DNA from: Liolophura sinensis
Taxonomy: Eukaryota > Mollusca > Polyplacophora > Chitonida > Chitonidae
Assembly: GCF_032854445.1 (NCBI RefSeq)
Contig: NC_088301.1
Span: 12,770,281-12,834,280 of the forward strand
DNA length: 64,000 bases
Direction of reading: 5' to 3'
Below are positions 11,891 to 22,940 of this stretch, piece by piece. Position numbers and translations under genes: made by a program. A model generated the notes under the pieces. It ran no database searches. It was not told the DNA's origin and saw nothing but the letters and a program-made list of their open reading frames with translations. Each line of letters opens with the position of its first letter. Positions within the stretch are counted from its first letter, which is position 1.

Positions 11891-13623
11891 TTTGAGAAAC
11901 GACGAACAAGAAACTTGCGGGATACAGTTCATGCAATGCGAAATTCCGTTTCTCAACGAGAGTTTTCTTCAAAAAAATGATAGGACTGTCAGGTGAACAT
12001 GAGTCCATATGATCACATACAAGTCTCGCTCAAAAGCGTGATTTCGCATTCTGGGAAATTTTTCGCCAGAATCGCAATATCTTTTCGGCTCTCTGCATTT
12101 TGCTGTGGAAGATTTGTTTTGTCAGTTGGACTAGGACATGATTACCAAAATAAAGTACCAATACCACATTCTAGCTTTAGCAGCTTAGCTATTCCAATAT
12201 CGTATGACTCAGTAAGACTGTCATGTGGTGTGTTCAGAAGACATCTTGAATTCTGAATTATTGCCATTAGAAACTTAATAAGGTATACTAGAACTTAATT
12301 CTAATTTGACTGACATAAATTATCTTAATAACTTGGATTCAGCTACACTTCAGTTGCGTCAGTACAAAACTCCATTCGTAGGATCTTGCCCCATAAGTTC
12401 GACAATAAAATCGTAGTGAAGACAAATGGACATCTCTGTGGAAGTAGCCCAAAGCCTTTGGTAACGTTTAATGATTTAGGTTTCTACATCTCATAATACA
12501 TTAGACGTTGCAGAAATAGTATACGTATTTTATTTGCTGTTATATAAGCACCGAAAATGTGATAATGCCTGTATCAATATGTTAAGCGTTCGTTCTCATT
12601 ATTCTGAAGCATGTTGTTTTTGTAGGGCTATGATAAGCATGTGATATACATTTGAATATCTTTTATGTTAACAGTTCAGACAGTTATTTATGTTATTGTT
12701 ATGAAATTAAATGTTTGTAAATACGAATCATTACTCATTTCTTCGGCATATAATTATATTAAAATATATTTTCAATAGAAATCAAACTGTGTGTCTTTTT
12801 GTTCGTCTTATTGCTTGATGAGCCGATATTCACCTAATAATTTTCAGATTTGTTGAATGATTTCGTCAAATGCACATGCACAAGCGCTGTTTCTGCACAA
12901 AAAAATGCTTCTTTTCTAAAGGCTTAAAGAAATGCGCTTGAAATGACACAACCAAAGGACGTGGTACGGCAAGGCGGAGTTATCGGCTCCCGAGAGGTAA
13001 GAAAGTGCAACGATCGGAAAGTGCAAATTTCAAAATCCCAACACAATTCCCTAAATTCCGAATCAGAAGTGTACAACATGGTCGGAGCAATCATAAAAGT
13101 TATATGGCCATAAAAGAAATGGTTTCGTGATGATTACCCGCCAAAATGCACTCTCGATCAAAAACGCCGATTTTTGTTTCAAAAGAGGCACTGTGTTTTC
13201 CATACACTGTATGAAGATCGACGTGAACCAGAGAAATGTTTTACTGAAACATTCATGTATACATTTTTGAGTGCTGCCAAAGTTTCGTTTTGGTTAACGT
13301 TTGTCTTCATATGTAAAATATAAACTGTATAATGTGAACAGTTTATTATATTTTGAAAAGCTTAAAACCCGTATTTCTAGCGGAGTTTGTACAGTACAGT
13401 GCACTAGCGAAGTCACTGTGGAGAACAGGTTTAGAAAGATTTCGAATCTTAATGTTACTTCTTTGGAGACGCACTTTTGTGTGAGTAAAGGTATAGGCTA
13501 GCTTGCGTTCAATAACTGTTATCATGGATTAGAATCGATAGTAGTTGAGGTATGGCGATAAGTCACAGCGAAATTACCCATGAATTATACTTGAGAGTAC
13601 ATGTGGTCGTCTATCATTAACTG
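11891..13623. other. Intergenic, no gene recognised
   Basis: AT-rich; short unrecognised ORFs only. Confidence 0.5.
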
Positions 13624-13788
13624 CGAAACCCACGACCATCCGCAGGTTGCTGGTAGACCTTCCCACGTACGGCCGGAGAGGAAGCCAGCATGAGCTGGTC
13701 TTGAACTCACAGCGACCGCATTGGTGAGAGGCTTCTGGGTCACTACGCTGCCGCTAGCGCGCTAACCGACTGAGCCACGGAGGCCCCC
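13624..13788 (-). mobile_element. SINE, 5' half with intact tRNA-like head
   Basis: Runs from GAAACCCACGACCATCCGCA through CCAGCATGAGCTGG to the tRNA-like head. On the minus strand the head shows an A-box (GTGGCTCAGTCGGTTAGCGC) and a B-box-like GAGTTCAAGACC. The conserved 3' half and tail are missing. Confidence 0.9.
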
Positions 13789-13884
13789 ATTAACTTTTAG
13801 TAATAGGTGTAAATGTGTATGACTAAATATAAGCGTCCGACATTCATATACCATTCGTAGTCCATAGAAGGCGGTGCAAGTCTA

Positions 13885-13965
13885 TAATCGCAAGATCTAT
13901 TTCCAAAACAACGTTTAACACTAACTCCCAAAGACAAAGGTATGTAAGAAATTATACAAATAAGA
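13885..13965 (+). repeat. Dispersed repeat R2, fragment
   Basis: TTCCAAAACAACGTTTAACA and AAAGACAAAGGTATGTAAG match the R2 family seen better at 17.3, 37.7 and 62.7 kb. Confidence 0.5.
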
Positions 13966-14570
13966 AAAAAAGCCTTGAGACTGAAGGCTGCATTTATTAT
14001 ATATTATTTATTTAATTTATTGGCGTTTCATGTGGAAGAAGAATTTTGTTACAAATTTACGCTTCTGGTAAGTGATTTTACTCTCTTTACGATGTCAAGT
14101 ACAGAATGATATTTCAGAGTGTTTTTTCATAGTATCGATTTCATGACCTACACATGGTTTTAGTGCATGTTTGGAGCTTTACAGGTGGTATGCTTGCCAC
14201 ATCATTGGAGAAGAGGAGCAAACAGAACAGAAAATAGAAGGGGCAATAGAAGTGGCATTTGTCAGCAACCCCAATCAGTTTCGTTTTTTGAAGTGCACAG
14301 TTAATTTTAACACTAAGACTGTTTCCCCGCTTTACCATACCAGGTCCTTTTTGAAGGTTCTTTGTATTGGCCTGAGTCCGTCCCCTTAAATTCTCGCCCC
14401 AAATTTCCAACAGTATAGGTATAGTGTTGTATGCTAGTGGGCCAGTGAAAATGCTAACATGAAGCACAGGATGTTGTTGTATTTTTAAAAATTGTCCATT
14501 AGGACGTCTGGATAATGAAAAATGTCACAGAAATGACATTCTTAATTAAAATTCTCTTAAATGACAGTGA

Positions 14571-14628
14571 CCAGCATTACGGTGAGAGAAAACCTGCCAG
14601 ATCTCGGCGGGAAACCCAAGATCATGGT
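14571..14628 (-). mobile_element. SINE central fragment
   Basis: CCAGCATTACGGTGAGAG and CTCGGCGGGAAACCCAAGA correspond to the SINE core. Confidence 0.6.
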
Positions 14629-15297
14629 GTGGTAAATGTATATGCATTTGGAACATATTTTGAACATGGCTAATGAAGCCCACCTTATATCTTAACATGC
14701 TTCTCATTTGTTTGTTCTTGAAGTAGAACCTCAGCGCTGGGAGTTCCAAACTGCAAATAGATGGTTTGATATCTCCTGAATCGATTCCCCTTGTTTGAAA
14801 CTTCGGAAGAAAACAAATAGAATTTAATGATCACGCATCACAAAAATCTGTTCAACTTCGATCGAACCACCACTGACCTTGTGACTTCACGGCAATACAT
14901 TTGCGCAGGAATGTCAGAGTTCTCTGTGTGTACAACACAGACCACAGGAGACAACCGCATTACATTTACATCTAATTTGACTTGACTATACAAATGTATG
15001 ATCTACAGACGGCGAAAACGTTCCAAATTTCGCACGAGTACTACCATAAATCCACTGATGTCCCATTCGTGTCAGACAAACCAAACGGGAGAGCGTTTGC
15101 GTCATCTAAAGCGGTATGTGAGCGAAAATCGGCCATCGTATCGTTCAGAGGCCATGGTGTACAACCATAGGATACAACTCCGGTATCTTTCAATACATTT
15201 GTTGTAAAACTGTTTTACGGAATAATTTTCAGGGTGCTAATTTAGAGGTGTACACGTATGGATAATTATGAATTAAATCATAAGATCTCCTAAACGT

Positions 15298-15440
15298 AAA
15301 AAAGGGCACCTGCTTGACAAGGTGATAAAGGCTTAGACACGTCATGTTGTGACACTGACAGTGAAACTGGAGGCATCATTCCAAGGTGTAAAATGTGGTT
15401 ATCAAGAAAAATCAATCAATGGCTCTTCTACAGCTATACT
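15298..15440 (+). repeat. Repeat pair R3, copy 1
   Basis: Collinear with 17788-17950: GCACCTGCTTGACAAGGTG, then GACACGTC, CTGGAGGCATCATTCCAAGG and a shared diverged tail. It directly abuts local duplication copy B. Confidence 0.7.
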
Positions 15441-15441
15441 A

Positions 15442-16137
15442 TGATGTACTGATGCACAACTCACTTTGGGCAATTCCAAGTGTCCAAGTCTTCGAAAGTT
15501 CGAACGCAGTATTTTATAAAGTTTAATAAATAGTCAGTTCTTTAAATCAAGTTTGATGTATGCAAACTCGTTACATGTATGTGGACTCAGTGAGTCAAAA
15601 ATCCTGATTTCGACTGATTTAGTGTATTGGTGCGCTAATCTGTACTAATATGGTATAAATGTCTCCTTAGATTTCCACTAGATACATGTATACCTAGAAC
15701 ATCTGGAGGAAGTATTAAAAAGCTTACTTAACATAGCACTTAATGAAGCCAACCTAACACGCGATATGTTAATACAAAATTGTAATTTTTGTGTTGTTTT
15801 GTTCCAGATTAAAGATTTATAGGTGTTGTTAACGACTTCATAATTGTTGTATATAAATGCTATTGTATGCCATTCTTTGCTGACTGATAGGATTTGCATG
15901 AAACCATGGCTGTGGAACATGCATGCTGTAAACAGAGCATAATCACGAAAACAGTAGCACATAATACTCACATGAGCGTCTCCGCTCAACTTTCTCCAGT
16001 GATGTAAGGGCAGATAACTCTAAATGACATACGCGGAAAGAAAAAGGCATTGTTGGTTATCTTGTGGATATGATCGTGATATTTACTTTGTTGAACGTTT
16101 CAAAAAGACCAACCTTTCGCACATTTTATTTCGAGAC
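15442..16137 (+). repeat. Local duplication, copy B
   Basis: Diverged partner of 11123-11890 in the same orientation, with the same order of blocks. It lacks a stretch of about 70 bp present in copy A between CATATGAGC and CTTTCTCCAG. Conservation is highest around 15765-15935. Confidence 0.85.
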
Positions 16138-16610
16138 TATTTAATGTCGAATATTGTAAAAGGAGATTTGTTACCATGTTAATCACGAGACCATGGCGCA
16201 CTCCTCCAGCCGAAATGGTTTCTGGAGACGTTTGCGCACGGGCCGACACTTAAAGGGAGCAACTGTATCTCCTGTCTACAATTTACATGGGACGATGGCA
16301 ACGAAGTAATGGCTTGATGGCACCAACTAATGGCTTTGTGGGACGTAGTTATGACTCGATGACATGAAGCGATGTCAAACGTAAGGCTCCAAATGAGCCC
16401 ACCACCCCTGTCGACCGCTCATTTCCGCTATCACCACACCAACATTGAGGTCCGAGTGAGGGAGAAATTCTCTTTTGTGCCAGATAAATGATCGCATATT
16501 GTTTGGTGAAGATGTTCTGTTTATAGCCTATGTTGATGGTTACATCACACGTTTCGAAACTGGTTTAAAACACATGTGTTTGTTGGGAGATTCGGATGGT
16601 TGTGATTTTA
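16138..16610. other. Intergenic, no gene recognised
   Basis: Nothing supported apart from a short imperfect repeat around GGACGATGGCAACGAAGTAATGG, ACCAACTAATGGC and GATGACATGAAGC (16280-16375). Confidence 0.4.
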
Positions 16611-16757
16611 TATTTATTTTATTTATTTATTTTTTATATTTGTTTATTTGATTGGTGTTTCATGCTGTACTCCAGGGTATTTCACTTATACGACGGTCTC
16701 CAGCATTATTGTGGGAGGAAAGCGGGTAGAGTTCGGGGAAACCCACGGCCATGAGCT
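16611..16757 (-). mobile_element. SINE, truncated
   Basis: Long TTTATTTA tail, GATTGGTGTTTCATGCTG, TATTTCACTTATACGACG, GTGGGAGGAAAGCGGG and GAAACCCACGGCCATGAG. Confidence 0.85.
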
Positions 16758-17209
16758 GAACTTGCGGAGGGCTGTGGTGAGTAACTATATAAAAACAGAC
16801 GAATTGCTGACTATTTTTGCTGCAGCATTTACTCCTTTTTGGCGTAATTAACAAAACTGCCATTATGGTTATATCTATTCGACTGTAATGTTGAAGTATT
16901 TTCTCTGCAGGTCGCACTTTAACTCAAACTCCAAAAGACTGAATAAATAAACAGTGAATTGAACGATTTGACAACTGATTACAAAAAGCAATGTATACAA
17001 TTCCAGAATCATGGAAGGGATTGTCTCTTGTTTCTGTTTAAAATAAAAAAAAAACCTCAATACACGCAGGGGCGCAAAGTGGATACAGGAAAGAATATTC
17101 TACACACTGGGCACTATATTTGTTTTTAACACAAATAATAAATACATGTACATCAATAAATAAATATACATTAATGGGTCTTTTACGTTATAATATACAA
17201 TAATACATC

Positions 17210-17280
17210 ATGTTTCACTTATACGTAAGTATTATGGTAAGATCAAATCGGGCAGACCTCGGCGTCAAACGCAAGGTCAT
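17210..17280 (-). mobile_element. SINE fragment
   Basis: TTTCACTTATACGTAAG, GGGCAGACCTCGG and CAAGGTCAT are diverged SINE core pieces. Confidence 0.55.
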
Positions 17281-17324
17281 AGTGTATGAACAGTTGCACA
17301 GTTACAAGTACAACTGAGATATAT

Positions 17325-17545
17325 ATTTTTTACTTTTGGCAACGTTTATACTAACATAATGCACGATTTGAATATCGATTTTACTCATGCACCTTGAACA
17401 AACCTTGCGTCTGTCCAGCATCATTGAAAACTGTTGACTGCTTCCCTTTGCATAGTTTCGTGCTTTATATACTTTATTAATTCTTTGGTGCTTTGTGTTA
17501 AGCGTCGTTTTGGGAATTGGCCTTGCCATTATTGAACTGGAACGT
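17325..17545 (-). repeat. Dispersed repeat R2
   Basis: The minus strand reads AATTCCCAAAACGACGCTTA, AGTATATAAAGCACG, AAGGGAAGCAGTCAACAG and ATTCAAATCGTGCATTATG. It is collinear with 37665-37875 (+) and in part with 62733-62850 (+). The 113-codon minus-strand open frame here is a by-product; the other copies do not preserve it. Confidence 0.75.
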
Positions 17546-17787
17546 CCAAATTGGTTGACGGTGTATATAAATGTCTGTTTTGACCCGTAGATGTATATGC
17601 AACATATACATGTTGCGACATATATTATCATCATGGTCAACAAATGTTCACCTCATACATCTGTATATCTGTATGCTCTTCATTCACTAAAAACATTTAA
17701 GAAAGTAAAGGTATTTCCAAGCGCAATTTAACATTATCTTTCTACTCATATTTGCTTCAGTCTTGTCATTTGTCTCTTTTGTTAACG

Positions 17788-17950
17788 CAAACAAAAGCAC
17801 CTGCGGGGCAAGGTGCTAAAAAATCCAACACGTCCTGTGGTGACAATTGGCAATGAAGCTGGAGGCATCAATCTAAGGTGTGAAACCGTGTTGTGAACAA
17901 AAATGATGGCAGTGATCCTTGTACAGGTATACCGTTGTGAGGACAATGTG
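17788..17950 (+). repeat. Repeat pair R3, copy 2
   Basis: GCACCTGCGGGGCAAGGTG, CACGTCCTGTGGTGACA and CTGGAGGCATCAATCTAAGG match the copy at 15298-15440. Confidence 0.7.
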
Positions 17951-18136
17951 ACTGGAGGCTGATTTTTCCTTATAAGTTTTAGTAGCACATTAAGAGACCT
18001 ACGTCTGTGATTGAGGGCCAATACGTAACAAGTATGGCGGCATCAGAGAAGGAAATCAGCATGGAGCTAAGGCAATCCAAACGTTGCAAGGTCAAAAACT
18101 AAATAATAAATTATTAAAGAAAGCACATTCCATAGA

Positions 18137-18402
18137 TTTATTTACTAGTATTTATTTATTTGATTGGTGTTTTAAGCCATATTCAAGAATATTTCACCTA
18201 TGCGACGGGGGCCAGCATTATGGTGAGAGGAAACGGGGCAGAGCCGGGGGAAACCCACGACCATGCGCAAGTTGTTGACAGATCTTCCCACGTATGGCCG
18301 GAAAGGAATCCAGTATGAGCTGGACTTGAACTCACAGCGACCGTATTGGTGAGAGGCTCCTGGGTCATTAGGCTGCGCTAGCGCGCTAACCAACCAAGTC
18401 AT
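18137..18402 (-). mobile_element. Full-length SINE with target-site duplication
   Basis: Complete element: tail, conserved domain, core stem, B-box region (GAGTTCAAGTCC on the minus strand) and A-box region ending near CAAGTCAT. It is flanked by 14-bp direct repeats differing at one base: GCACATTCCATAGA (18123-18136) and GCACATTTCATAGA (18403-18416). This shows insertion by target-primed reverse transcription. Confidence 0.95.
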
Positions 18403-18907
18403 GCACATTTCATAGAAATATCTATATTAAGTAAAGATAAAAATGCTTTCAATATCTGCAGGAAACTCGTAGTTTCTGTTCAGTTATTTTGTAAAATGCA
18501 TATGATGTGTATAATGTATCTAGTATCTCTAAATGTTTTTATGTTTGAAACATATTTTTAAATGAGATTTTGTAGATGGAAGAAATCAGTGTGTATGTAT
18601 GCCATGGTAAGAATACGCTTTGAATATCTAGACTCTGGGAAAGAGTACAGTAACCAGTCAATGGACGTCTATCATCTATATTTGTGGAGCATGAGGTTTT
18701 TCAACGTGACCGTGGGCGAAGGTGACAGAATATTTGTATGTATTCTGACTTCAGTTCGTTTCACTTGGTAAAATGCAAGTTGCGATTTATTCAGTTTTAA
18801 TTAAAACTGGGCTTAAAACTCTTCTGGTTTCAGGTATCTGTAAAGGTGTTTTCAACTACTGATATCTTTTTTCATACTGAACACAGCGGGACCTCCGCAC
18901 AGACACA

Positions 18908-18958
18908 GGTGCCTTACATCAGTGCGGTCGCTGTGAGTTAAAGTCCCGCTTGAGCTAC
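18908..18958 (+). mobile_element. SINE tRNA-like fragment
   Basis: AGTGCGGTCGCTGTGAGTTA followed by AAGTCC resembles the B-box region of the SINE head on the + strand. Confidence 0.45.
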
Positions 18959-19522
18959 GTTAACACTATGCCCGAAAATCAGTGCGGAGTTCGAACCGGA
19001 TTTCGTACGAATTACGTGAGAACTGGACCCAGTGCTAAAACGTAGGCCCTACAGTTGTTCACATACATTGATATCGATTTCATGCCCGATAACGAATTCG
19101 GACAAAGGGCTCGCAGACACATTTTTTGCGGCCGGGAAAGAAAATCGTGACGGATTTTTACTTCTCACCAATCAGCATCGACAATGTAGAGCTACACAAC
19201 AATTTCATTCGAGACATGGCTTCGGGCAAAAGTTGAACTGCTGATTACAGAAGTCGAGACGATTAAACTACAGTACGACTTACTAGTATATTAAAAGGGC
19301 TATGTGAGGAAAAAATTGCTCAGTGGAAGCTTGATTAATGTCTTTAGCTGACTTGATGGTGGTATCATCTTGTAACGCTTCCGTCTCAAGAATACCTTGT
19401 CTTTTTTTCAGGGGTGCATATTCTAAACCTAATTCCGCTAATGGTGACGGAATATAAATATCGGCTGTGTTATACTTATTGACTTAAATCGGGATATACT
19501 CGCCATCAGCAACTTGTCGGAC

Positions 19523-19744
19523 CTTGGTACTCGAGAATATTTCAATTTCATGACGGCGGTCAGCATTATGGTGGGAGCAAACCGGGCAGAGACCGGGGAA
19601 AACCCACGACCATCCGCAGGTTGCTGGAGAGCTTCCCACGTACTGCGGGAGGGGAAGCCAGCATGAGTTGGTCTTGAACTTGGCGAGGGACTCTTGGGTC
19701 ATTAAGCTGGGCTAGCGCGATAACCAGCTGAGCCATGAAGGCCC
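19523..19744 (-). mobile_element. SINE, nearly full length
   Basis: From TACTCGAGAATATTTC through GGGAGCAAACCGGGCAGAG and CCAGCATGAGTTGG to the tRNA-like A-box (CTCAGCTGGTTATCGCGC on the minus strand). The poly-TTTA tail is lost and the B-box region carries a small deletion. Confidence 0.9.
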
Positions 19745-20061
19745 CGCCATATGAATATACATGCTTGGCACTATCATCCTGATAACCAGAGAGTACCGAG
19801 ATTGCTCCTTTTTGTGGCGTAGTCCCGGTTTAGTTTTAAACATATTATAATGTAATATTTTATTTATTGACAATAATCGGACGTCGCCAAGGTAGCGCGC
19901 ACAGTGAGCGCTGGTGAATGCACGCATGCCAAGTCCAAAGGCATGGATTGAAACCACACTTCGTGTTTCCTCGTTATGGAAAAACAAGCATCTTAATCTT
20001 GCTGTGTGGTTATCTTCCTGTAACATGACACTAAATAAAATTGACTAAAAAAGTGATTTAA

Positions 20062-20081
20062 AAAAAAAAACGATTCAAATT
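20062..20081 (-). terminator. Very short 3' UTR and cleavage zone
   Basis: If the poly(A) signal that overlaps the stop codon is used, cleavage would fall here, about 15-20 nt past the stop. On the minus strand a T-rich run (T10 at 20061-20070) follows, which resembles a downstream element. A second AATAAA lies about 220 nt further on (minus, near 19862). Confidence 0.4.
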
Positions 20082-20086
20082 TTATT
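20081..20086 (-). terminator. AATAAA signal overlapping the stop codon
   Basis: On the minus strand the last sense codon CAA, stop TAA and next A make CAATAAA, so the canonical hexamer spans the stop codon of the bZIP gene. Confidence 0.7.
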
Positions 20087-20873
20087 GAGAAAAGGCAGAA
20101 TGGGATGTCAGTTTTAAGCGGAACTTGTGCGGCACCTTCTTCATCTTGTAACCGTCTACACTGGGTGGAATAGGAGGGCTGTGCGATAGTTCTGGTATAA
20201 GGGTTATGGTTGGGGAAAGATTCAGTGGAAAGTACTGACAGAGGTCAAACACTCGATTGAGAGAACTATCCTCTCCAATACTGGAAAAGTGATGATCATT
20301 GCCAGGGTTATTTGTGCAGCTCTGGCTTGTGTCAGGGCCAGCTAATAGGTCGTCACCATACCTGAACTTTCCCGGAGAGAGATTTTCATCACGAATACAT
20401 TTCATCACATGTGAACCTTTTAAATCTGGAATACAAGATTTCAATTTGACCAGTTCACGTTTAAGACTCAAATTCTCCTCCTGTAGTTTCATGAACTTTA
20501 TCTGCATGCTCATTTCCACCATTTTACGCTTAGCCCGAGATCGTTTCGCTGCAGTGTTGTTTTTCATCCGTTTCTCCCAGTAGACATTGTCCTTTTTGGC
20601 GTCTGGCACGAAAGACTTCTTTGATCTAGCAGCCCCCATGCTCTTTACTATCTTAGTACCGACGTCGTTCCAACTCAATTCCTGTTCGAGCGGCTCTGGA
20701 TGGTGTCTATAAGTGTTGTCTGGGAACTGGGTGACCTGAACATAACGCCTAACATCCAATGGAAAACCAAACCCGGCGTTCATACTCTGACTAGAGGGAT
20801 ATCTGGCCGATTTTTGACCTTGCCTAAAGTTGATTTGAAGTGCTTCGTCCATCATCTCTGCCTTCGTCTGCAT
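20082..20873 (-). CDS. nfil3-like: NFIL3-like bZIP factor, 263 aa
   Basis: Nuclear bZIP transcription factor of the NFIL3/E4BP4 type. The bZIP domain lies at residues about 90-148: SFVPDAKKDNVYWEKR leads into the basic region KNNTAAKRSRAKRK, then a zipper with heptads M123, L130, L137, L144. Glu of the usual NNEAA is Thr here; the contact residues N, A, A, S, R are kept. The C-terminal VPHKFRLK (247-254) matches the PHKLR motif near the end of NFIL3 proteins. The annotated ATG sits in AAAATGCAG, which is also a plausible splice acceptor. Translation may therefore start at the Met-Met at residues 7-8. An upstream noncoding exon after the TATA at 21391 fits. The frame is intact. Family assignment is firm; one-to-one orthology is not. 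Confidence 0.9.
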   Translation of the reverse strand: MQTKAEMMDEALQINFRQGQKSARYPSSQSMNAGFGFPLDVRRYVQVTQFPDNTYRHHPEPLEQELSWNDVGTKIVKSMGAARSKKSFVPDAKKDNVYWEKRMKNNTAAKRSRAKRKMVEMSMQIKFMKLQEENLSLKRELVKLKSCIPDLKGSHVMKCIRDENLSPGKFRYGDDLLAGPDTSQSCTNNPGNDHHFSSIGEDSSLNRVFDLCQYFPLNLSPTITLIPELSHSPPIPPSVDGYKMKKVPHKFRLKLTSHSAFSQ

Positions 20874-21329
20874 TTTCTTTTTAAAAAGAGAGAAAGAGAC
20901 AGTTACTGTATATCACTCATGGGAACAGACTTCATCTCTGCAGAAGGGAATCATTGTCTTGGGATAAAGAAGTATTCATAGCTGGAGATCTCCGCTCAGT
21001 TACTGCTACAAGAAGGTTCAGGGGCCTGTGAGCTATTACAGACGAGACATCAATTTCTGGGAAATGATATGAATGGTTTGTTATCCACTATGCCAAGGAG
21101 AGGATCAAAACCGAATGCACTGATTCCTAATCACGTTTGATGTTCAGGTTCAAATCTATTAACCTTTCCAGGTTAACAAAAGCGAAAAGTGCAATAGAGA
21201 ATTATTGAGTATGACAGGGTCTAACATGCAGGATTTAGAACGTTCAGAACAAGAGAATTTTGGAAATTGCAATAAGCTTTCAACACTAAAAAGACACCAA
21301 CCTTATTTTCGCTCTCCTGCTGACCTTGA

Positions 21330-21366
21330 AAACCGCTGTGGAACCGTTGCTCTGCTGTCGACAGAC
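21330..21366 (-). other. Candidate 5' UTR exon of the 263-aa bZIP gene
   Basis: About 30 nt downstream of a minus-strand TATAAA a transcript would start near 21365. It contains no ATG before a possible donor at CAAG/GTCAGC, near 21330. The intron to the coding exon would be about 450 nt. The donor is non-ideal. Confidence 0.35.
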
Positions 21367-21390
21367 TAACACGATCGATGCTGGCCGAAG

Positions 21391-21396
21391 TTTATA
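21391..21396 (-). promoter_or_regulatory. TATA box of the 263-aa bZIP gene
   Basis: The minus strand reads CCTTATAAACTT, a TATAAA about 520 nt upstream of the coding ATG, with no other ORF in between. Confidence 0.45.
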
Positions 21397-21774
21397 AGGA
21401 CGCTTCCGTCTCAGCTGGTTGCTTGGTCAACAACGTGAGACACGCCTTGTTTACAAATTAGTAACTGACGGACATCACGTATACACGGCGGGCCCTCAAT
21501 CACTGGATGATTTGGTGACAAGGTGTGTCTAACAGGTGTTGATAGCCTGTAAGCTTAAAGTACATGTAAATCTTAATAACATAACATACCACATCGACAC
21601 GTCTAGGTGGAAATAAAGACCGTCAGACAGAACAGAAATGTATTTGAACCAAAGACCAAGGGTTATTATGTGCACGATGAAGTAGAGTCAATTCTTGATG
21701 AGTGACGTGAAATAAAAAAGTAATGATATCATTGCTTTTTTTCCGAGTTCTGACTATTGACTGTATTGCTGAGT

Positions 21775-21915
21775 TGTTGGTATCTAACCATTTGCATGAA
21801 CAGTTAGAATAAAACCCGGGCGGCTTAGCATTGGCAGCATCCTGGGTTTCAGCTGCGTTACGTTTTACTATTTGCGTACTGCCATGCTATTGTTGCTGCT
21901 CTGGTTTTATTCTGT
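21775..21915 (-). repeat. Dispersed repeat R1
   Basis: TTTGCATGAACAGTTAGAAT, AAAACCCGGGCGG and the end GCTGCTCTGGTTTTATTCTG match R1. Its centre differs from other copies. Confidence 0.65.
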
Positions 21916-22894
21916 GTGGTAGCCTTTTGTATCACGAGGAAAGGACAAACATTTGCATGGCATGTGAGCACAACTTCAGTTAAACATTCATAAATTCTGC
22001 TAAGGAAAAAAAAAGAGAAAAAAAATGTAGATAATCGCATCATGTTCATGCCACGACAACTGTTACCGTGCATATATCCACTGTTTCTTCAAGGCCATGT
22101 TCACTAACCTCTCTCTTCTTTCCAAAATGGCCTGGTCAGGGAGAAGAATTGCCATGCGGAAATTCGGAAAGCTGTTGTCCAAAAGGGCGGTTCGGTTTTT
22201 AGACGAGTTTATACAAACGGGATGGACACCTTCAGTTTTCGGTAGGTGTGGCTTTCCATGTGAGTGATCAGGCTTTGATGTAATAGAATTTCATCTCAGT
22301 TTACCTTTTGACAAGTGAATTGTCCGTGTGACTGTACCATGTGAAAACATCGACGCCACACTAAACAATAGGAGAATTCTGAGTTGAGAAATCTTCGCTA
22401 AGGGTGCAAGAAAATTCTGCTGCATCTTGTGACCTGTCAGAAATGTCAGACAACCGTTTTGAACACAGTTGCTACAACATGGAAGTTTCAAAAAAAAGTA
22501 CTTTAGCGCAGACAAACGATTGGGAAAACTGAAGAGCTGAACATTTGTAACCTTAAGTAGTTGTTGAAGGAAAGAAGAGTCTTTTGTCCCTCTGGGACAC
22601 GGTGAGGCAGGTGATCGGTAAAGTCAACAAATGTTGCCTAACAGTCTCCACAAGTCTCAGGATCCGATAGGACTTCTTTGTTACCTGTGATGACAAAAGA
22701 GTTCAAACTCTAAACTCCCGTACTGGAATGAAAATGATCCGGTGAAGTTGCGGTTTACCCTGTATATTTGGCCGGCCCGGTCTATAACGAAAAGCTGAGC
22801 GAAACACAGACGAATCTCCCTCAGATTTCAAAATTTAAACCTTTAGGTGAGACCTGACTAGAGATTATTGCTGTATTGCAGTATTTAAATGTTA

Positions 22895-22940
22895 CGTGTT
22901 TAACATGTTAATTAAGCCCTGTTTGCATGTTAAACACGTG
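22895..22940. repeat. Perfect 14-bp inverted repeat
   Basis: ACGTGTTTAACATG (22895-22908) and CATGTTAAACACGT (22927-22940) are exact reverse complements separated by 18 nt. Confidence 0.9.

Noticed and set aside
13700-13788. A tRNA gene on the minus strand
   Set aside because: The A/B-box region is part of the SINE head, repeated at 18.3, 19.7, 34.1 and 35.0 kb, and it does not fold as a complete cloverleaf by eye.
14141-14467. 108-aa minus-strand ORF with a hydrophobic stretch
   Set aside because: No family resemblance, no promoter or splice signals, and a length expected by chance in this amount of AT-rich DNA.
17302-17643. 113-aa minus-strand ORF as a gene
   Set aside because: Most of it lies in dispersed repeat R2, and other copies do not keep the frame.
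20082-20873. Retrocopy origin of the near-intronless bZIP genes
   Set aside because: No poly(A) tract follows the coding strand (the run after the stop is T on that strand), and likely splice sites and a TATA box precede the coding exon.
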